Source: Jacaranda mimosifolia (Eukaryota; Streptophyta; Magnoliopsida; Lamiales; Bignoniaceae). Taken from it: a stretch of 64,000 nt of DNA. Shown here one piece after another: positions 58,525 through 64,000 of this stretch. Below the pieces are notes generated by a model that made no database searches, had not been told where the DNA came from, and worked only from the letters and a program-made list of their open reading frames with translations. The stretch spans positions 22,545,744 through 22,609,743 of the forward strand of contig CM032123.1 in NCBI GenBank assembly GCA_018894105.1, in the 5' to 3' direction. A program made the position numbers and the translations under genes. Numbering within the stretch: the stretch's first letter is position 1; each line of letters opens with the position of its first letter.

Positions 58525-60723
58525 TGAGGCACTAGGATCCAATAATTAAAACTTCAAAAGTTGAAATTAAGTAGTGCTTCACAAGAAAACAAGAATCTAA
58601 ACATGCTTATGATCTGATTTGGATGGAGAATTACTTTGATTAGCAAAATCCAAAGGAAAGATGGAGAACATTTCTTCAATCTAGAAAATGTCAAACTGCG
58701 GCGCAGCGGATTTGGCGCAGCGTTTGCCCGATCCATACTCCTCCGAAAAATCTGGAAAAATTCCAGTAGCTTCTCAACACATTGATGAGTCTACTGTGAA
58801 ATTTTCAGAACAAAAACCCTTCTGGATCTCCTGGAATAAAATCGCCAAGTTACTGCCCTGACTAGTGGATCTCCAAAGGCTAGCAATCCTATTGTCTTGC
58901 CTCTATCAATATGATCCACACACCAATGCTATTTCCTATTTTTCCTCAATATTAGCTGGAGATATAGAGGAGAAATAAGAGTTATACGGCCGATTTAGGG
59001 GTTGGAGAAGAAGAGAGAAGTGAACCTTCAACTCATGAGGCAACACTTGAAGGAGGAAAAAATGTGAGAATCTAATTCTTCACATGGAAAATCATTGTGC
59101 CGCCCACCCTCACCTCTATATTTATATATAGAGGGAGGATGGTGTGATGCCAAGGTGGGGGGCCGCCCACTTGCTTACAAGTTGGCGAATTCAAATCAAA
59201 TTTGAATTTTATGTCCATTTCAATTACATTTGGAATCTAATTTCAAATTAATTAAAATGCCACACCAAATGAACCGTTCATTTGAATTTTCCTTCCAAAA
59301 TAGACTTCTCTCATTAATTAAATTAAATACTTTAATTTAATTAATTAATCTTTAACTTAACTCTTAAGTCTATTAACTTAACTTTTTAAGCTAAGAATTG
59401 TCAACTTAACGCTTTAAATTAACTTGACCAATTGATGGTCATGTGGCACCAAATAATTAACTCCTTAATTATTGGTCTAATTTAACTCCTTAAATTAGTT
59501 GATCAATTTAACAATTAAATTAATCAAGTCAAAGTTGACCTCAATTTTCGATCACCGTAAAATCGGTCACTTGGAGTGAATTTCCTAACGCTTAGAAAAA
59601 TCCCCCAATCAATTAGGAAATGCAATTGGCTTTTGTGTATGACCCGATAGGTTCTATCATTCATTGGACATGGGCTCACAATTCCTTGTGACTTTTGAAT
59701 ATCATATATTCATTTTGGTTTAAATTCCTTTAAACTAATCGATTCAATTCAATTAATCTCCATTAATTGAAGAGTACCAAATCTCCACGGTCGATGTCCA
59801 ACCTGAAGCCCATGGAGCCCAACTAATTGGCCGAAATGAATGCTTTTGGGGAACCATTATAGCTCTACGCATACCGTGCAAATACAGTCCTTCCATCTCC
59901 TATCTCCCAAAAGAGGCTTAGGGTAAGATATTTGCTAGCTCCCAAATAGCCTCGATAGTTTGTCTATATTCCCAATGTTCAATTCTATTTTATGACCTCA
60001 TCTTTGGAGAACTCCTTTTTCAAATTATCATACTACCTTGCACAAAGATTTCTTGGAATTGTAGAATACATAAGAGATGCACTTGGCCTTCACAAAGACG
60101 AGGAGTCAGATTCTATCTTAGATCTCACAAACCTCCATATCTAAGTAGCTCATGCCCAATCACCACCTGAATGGCTTGCTAAGTGACTAGGGAGGATTCA
60201 AAGCATGAGGACCTAAACATAAAGTTAACTTGGATCCTCAGGTTAGAGGATTAATTATATGCACTAGCGTAAGCTGGAGAATTTGCCACAATCGACTTGA
60301 CACTTCAACTATCTAGTGGATTCTCCGGGCGGGCATTTAGTGCCTTGTTCTCTAACAAGCACCCACTAACTTGCATCCATATCTCATATAGAATTGCTCA
60401 TGGAATGGAGCAACATCCAACCCTTGGATTTATGCATCGTTGGTGCAAGTCTATTCGAATCTTAGATGCCCTATCTCATAAGATCCTATGACTTGGAAGA
60501 TTAAGGATCATGACCGTGTAAAACTTATTCCATGATCAACTCCTAGTGCGTGACCAAGTCCCATAGTCTTGTATGATCTAAGGGCTTCAACTAAATACCA
60601 GTGAAATAATAATGAGTATAAGATGAAGATGACCATATAATAAATATCATTCAATCAAGATTGGCTTACAAGAAAATAGTTTGCAAGACCAATCTAATTG
60701 GCTTGCGGGGTACTGTTTCAACA
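58525..60723 (-). mobile_element. 3' LTR of an ABC-family copia (copy C)
   Basis: On minus it starts TGTTGAAACAGTACCCCGCA at 60723, directly after a copia RNase H end and the tract AAGTTGGAGAT, and ends GGATCCTAGTGCCTCA at 58525. 2.2 kb, homologous to 29358-31597 and 1-1606. The flank on the low side is GCAAG. Confidence 0.85.
59113..59134 (-). promoter_or_regulatory. TATA palindrome in LTR copy C
   Basis: CCTCTATAT and ATATAGAGG arms (9 bp, perfect) around a 4-base centre. Positionally equivalent to 981-1004 in copy A. Confidence 0.45.
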
Positions 60724-61975
60724 ATCTCCAACTTGCCCTAAAGCCAATTCCCCATAGTCTTACGGCTCATCTTCTCAAGATGTCCTTCAAAGACCTTTTG
60801 TGATAGGGGTTTAGTCAGTGGATCTGCTATATTCTCTTATGAGGCAACTCTCTCCACTCGGATGTTGCCTCTATAAATGATCTCCTGAATCAAATGATAT
60901 CGCCTCATTATATGCTTGGATCGCTGATAAGATCTTGACTAGTTAGCTTGCGCTACCGCCCCGTTGTTGTCACAGAAGACAACTACTAGCTCAGCATTGC
61001 TAGGCACTACATTTAACTTGATTACACCTTGGAACAAGGCAGCAACTCTTGCTCCATTTCCTAGGTAGAAGATTATATCCCTTTCACAAAAACTTCTTAT
61101 TCTTTCCATCCCCTGTAACATATTACAAATGTGAGAACTGCATGCGGTATCAAATACCCATGAGGAAGAATTAGTCTCAAATACACTTCAATAAAGTACA
61201 AACCCTTCCCAAGGGTGCCAAGGTATTCCTTACAATTTCTTTTCCAATGCCTCTTTTTACCACAGTAAAAACAAGTTGCATCGGTTTTATCACCTTTCTT
61301 CTTCTTAACTCCCCCTAAACTTTTCAAAGGTTGCTTCCCTTTCAAAGAGGAACTCTTCTTCCTTTTACCTTCCTTTCTAGGACTTCTAGGGCCCTTTGAC
61401 TTAAAGGCGGAAGCAAGCGTAAGAGGATTTTTCTTTTCATTGTTACCTCGGCGGTCACCATCATGTTCACCAATTTGTTAATCGTCACCTCTTGCTTGGA
61501 CATATTAAAGTTTATAAAGAATTGGTCAAATGAAGAGGGTAATGATTGTAGGATTAAATCCACGTAGATATCATTGTCCATGATCATGTCTAATTGTCCA
61601 AGCTTTTCAATGAGTCCAATCATCTTAAGCCCATGATCATGGACACTTGAACCCTCTACCATCTTTGATCTAAAGAGCTCTTTAGACTAAGTGAACCTTT
61701 CATGTCTTGTTTGTACACCATACAACTCTTGTAGGTGTTTATAAATCTCACATGTATGTTTCATATGCTCGTAAGTCTTTTGGAGCTTATTAGTCATGGA
61801 AGCCATCATGAGGCATCTCACTTGTAGATCATCATCTACAAATTTAGTGAACAATTCACGAGCCTCATCGGTGGCATCATCACCCAAGGTGTCCGGCGGA
61901 CATTGATCAAGTACGTATGTCCTCATTTCAGAGTCAAGAATAATTTTAAGGATCCTTAATTAATCATGGAAGTTA
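60724..61975 (-). pseudogene. Internally deleted copia gag-pol: gag, zinc knuckle and protease fused to RNase H end
   Basis: Gag part 61926-61342: MRTYVLDQCPPDTLGDDA, MTNKLQKTYEHMKHTCEIYK, LILQSLPSSFDQFFINFNMS. Zinc knuckle CFYCGKKRHWKRNC (about 61270-61229). Protease motif WVFDTACSSHIC near 61160-61125. Right after LFQGVIKLN (about 61020) the frame passes directly to PSNAELVVVFCDNNGAVAQA, an RNase H sequence, and then to IADPLTKPLS (about 60820-60790) and the C-terminus. Integrase, RT and most of RNase H are absent, so about 3 kb of pol is missing at one clean junction. Stops and frame changes are also present. Confidence 0.85.
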
Positions 61976-63617
61976 CACCCAGTGAGTTTATTGTTTTGCA
62001 AAATGCTTGTGAGTGAATTTTAGCCATTTTCTTTTTGAAGATTTAAAAAATCTACAAGAGGCGAAAAAAAAGTATAAGCATATGATTGAATTTTGATATT
62101 AAAAACATGTTCATGGTCTTTCAAGCATGTTTTTCTCCCACTATTTTATCAAATTCTTCACCCCCTAGAAGAATTTGGGAAATCTCATTTCCTAGTGAGA
62201 ATCAAGATCCCAAGGACTTGTAAGCCGACCCTCATAACCGAGTGCCATCCACAAGCAATCGAAGGGTAAGCAATTTTTGCTAATTGCATCTCATGAAACT
62301 CTTGATGTATTTTACCTCACCTTTCATATAGACCTACGTAACCGTGCACCATCTATATTACTAAGTGTTAAGTCTAACATACCAATCAAACTTTGACTCA
62401 AGACAGGCACCACATCATCCCCCGTAACAGAGTGCCAATGTGTGGGCGTTCTTAAGTCAAAGATGCATCTCATGCGAAGTGTATGTTCACAGCTTTCCTC
62501 CTAAGTGTGACCCTCGTAACTGAGTGCCATCACACAAAATTGGTAGCATCGTCATGGCATACACTATTGGTAGAAGGCATGGATTAATTAAAACACTTTT
62601 AATTTGTATCCATTTTGACTTAATATTGGAGAACATTTAGATATTCTAAGTGGAGGATTTTTTGCTTGCAAAGATCTCATCTTTTTATCTTCTTATTTAG
62701 GTTTTCTATATCCTAACCATGCATCTCATACATCAATAGGATATGAAAAGTATAAATAAGTAAATGCACCTAGCATGCTCCTAGGGTGGGATGACCATGA
62801 GCCTAACCAAGTGGTGCACTTAGAGCCATAGGTGCACCACCTAGTTGATTTTAAATGGGTTGATTAAATATAACTATTAGATGAGTGTCCCATACATTCA
62901 TGGGTCTTCAAAAGTCTCTATGCCTCCAATGGTCTTCTTTACTCCATGCAACATTTACATGAGAAAGAAATCCTCACTCTTATTGATTCTACTCTCATAA
63001 CTTTTACAAGATAAAATAAAGAGGCATGTAAGCCCCAATTTAATACAACTCCTTTCAACATCTTGAAAAAAATAAAATCAATATTAAAGGCTCATGATCA
63101 TCCCCATTCATTCATCATCCATTCAACAACTAAATGAACAATAAATAAATCTAGAATTGGCATTCAATTCCAACAATTAAATACTTATCTCATAAACAAA
63201 TAATTGACCAAGCAAGAGCTAGCATAACAATTATGCATCAACATGGAGATTAAATTTAACAAATTTTTAAAAGCAATTAAAAATGTCAAACATAATTTTG
63301 AGAACTTGCACAACATTTGTGCATCGAATATGTGTGTAACAAAACATTTGTAGTCACCTAAAGGAGCAAAAAAGAAGGCTTAGAACTCATCCAAACCCAA
63401 CCGGGCACTGCTGGCCGAGGCTTGCGCACCGCTAGGCAGTAGCTCTCAGTCACTGCCCTGCTTGTGCACTGCCATGGCTCAACAGCACCCTTATTTTGGG
63501 GTTAAGGCAGAGTCAAGCCATTTTTTCCTCAATTTTTGTGCACCAAAAAATTTAGAACAACTTCTAAACATTAGAACACACATTATAGATGAAATTCCAT
63601 TTTCAAAACACCTTTCA
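61976..63617 (-). other. Leader region of the ABC copia and unassigned sequence
   Basis: No gene, PBS or 5' LTR recognised up to 63617. 62227-62536 holds a degenerate repeat described separately. The element's 5' LTR is either beyond the window or lost. Confidence 0.45.
62227..62536 (-). repeat. Four spaced copies of a GTAAC-GAGTGCCATC motif
   Basis: Copies at 62227-62253, 62331-62357, 62419-62444 and 62509-62536, e.g. GACCCTCGTAACTGAGTGCC. Spacing 104, 88 and 90 bp. Two copies are also preceded by GCATCTCATG words, so these are decayed ~90-100-bp tandem units in the copia leader. Confidence 0.65.
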
Positions 63618-64000
63618 CTACAACAATTTTCACTTCACGTAACAAAAAATTTGGCAACAAAGGTAAAATTCATTACATATGTTAGATTTATTGTAACAAA
63701 ATTGATTTTTTGTTACAAATAACATTTTCTTTAGTATCAAAGTAAAAGTCTTGTTACCTTTAACTCAAATTTGTTACCTTAAATTTTTTATGTTCGAAAC
63801 TAAATAATTATTCATTACGAAAAATGTTATTTTGTTACATATAGCATTTTCCGTCATATAAGAAGATATATTTGTAACAAATTTTGGTACCTTTTGTAAC
63901 AACAAAATATTTGTTACAAATAAAATATATTGTAACTAAGTTTTTAGTTACTAAATTTTAATTAACTTCCCTCCAAAATTCATTCCCTCCAAATATCAAT
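63618..64000 (+). mobile_element. CACTA-type transposon terminus (runs off window)
   Basis: Begins CACTACAACAATTTTCACTT, the canonical CACTA terminus. It is followed by more than ten TTTGTTAC/GTAACAAA words in both orientations, the subterminal binding-site pattern of CACTA elements. Its body lies to the right. Confidence 0.7.

Noticed and set aside
62227..62536. Regularly spaced motif resembling a CRISPR or tRNA array
   Set aside because: Spacers are themselves related and imperfect; no tRNA fold recognised; plant copia leader context.
63462..63722. 86-codon ORF on +
   Set aside because: Crosses the CACTA terminus; no motif, AT-rich second half.
1..64000. tRNA, rRNA or organellar genes
   Set aside because: No stretch looked like a tRNA cloverleaf, rRNA or plastid/mitochondrial gene; only tRNA-complementary PBS sites were seen.

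Overview
This is nuclear DNA of a flowering plant, most likely a eudicot. It is AT-rich, its host gene has introns, and nearly everything else is plant-type LTR retrotransposon or DNA-transposon sequence: Ty1/copia Tork-like, Ty3/gypsy Tat-like, hAT, CACTA and a TIR fold-back element. I cannot name the species. There is no sign of bacterial, organellar or free viral sequence.

Layout. 1-1606 is the end of a long copia-type LTR (family ABC, copy A). 2998-5402 (-) is the one gene that looks intact: six exons encoding a 316-residue protein with two MATH/TRAF-like domains. 5755 to about 18985 is a degraded Tat-lineage gypsy element with gag, protease, RT, two RNase H domains and integrase on +. 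On - it carries an extra plant-mobile-domain (PMD) gene plus tandem repeats between pol and the 3' LTR. About 18990-21392 is the 3' end of a truncated Sirevirus-like copia. About 22304-25660 is a long-TIR fold-back element split by a 2.26-kb gypsy-type solo LTR with target-site duplication (TSD) TGCAC. 26308-27956 holds a broken GRF zinc-finger ORF, a copia RT fossil and a CACTA-type end.

A second copy of the MATH locus lies at 28236-39870, with a third, partial copy of its 3' flank at 27957-28235. The second copy is a pseudogene: it has premature stops, frameshifts and a lost TATA box, an ABC-family LTR (copy B) in its last intron, and a complete Tork-type copia (32283-37648, TSD CTTTT) inside exon 4. 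A sibling copia lies at 40287-45622 (TSD CTATT), just upstream of it.

46945-58405 (-) is a gypsy-type element with 2.8-kb LTRs but only a 2.76-kb interior in which no pol domain is recognisable. A 4.65-kb hAT transposon (52495-57148) sits 14 bp inside its 5' LTR. 58525 to beyond 62540 (-) is an ABC-family copia (LTR copy C) whose interior is deleted from protease to RNase H. A CACTA-type terminus starts at 63618 and runs off the window.

How it fits together. A tandem duplication of the MATH gene left one working copy and one copy that became a landing pad for transposons. Many stop codons in the transposon genes replace Trp or Gln codons, which fits C-to-T decay of methylated DNA. I see no convincing new molecular system. 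The observations most worth pursuing are the antisense PMD gene inside the Tat element, the inverted repeats that enclose the TATA boxes of unrelated LTRs, and the nested-insertion chronology.
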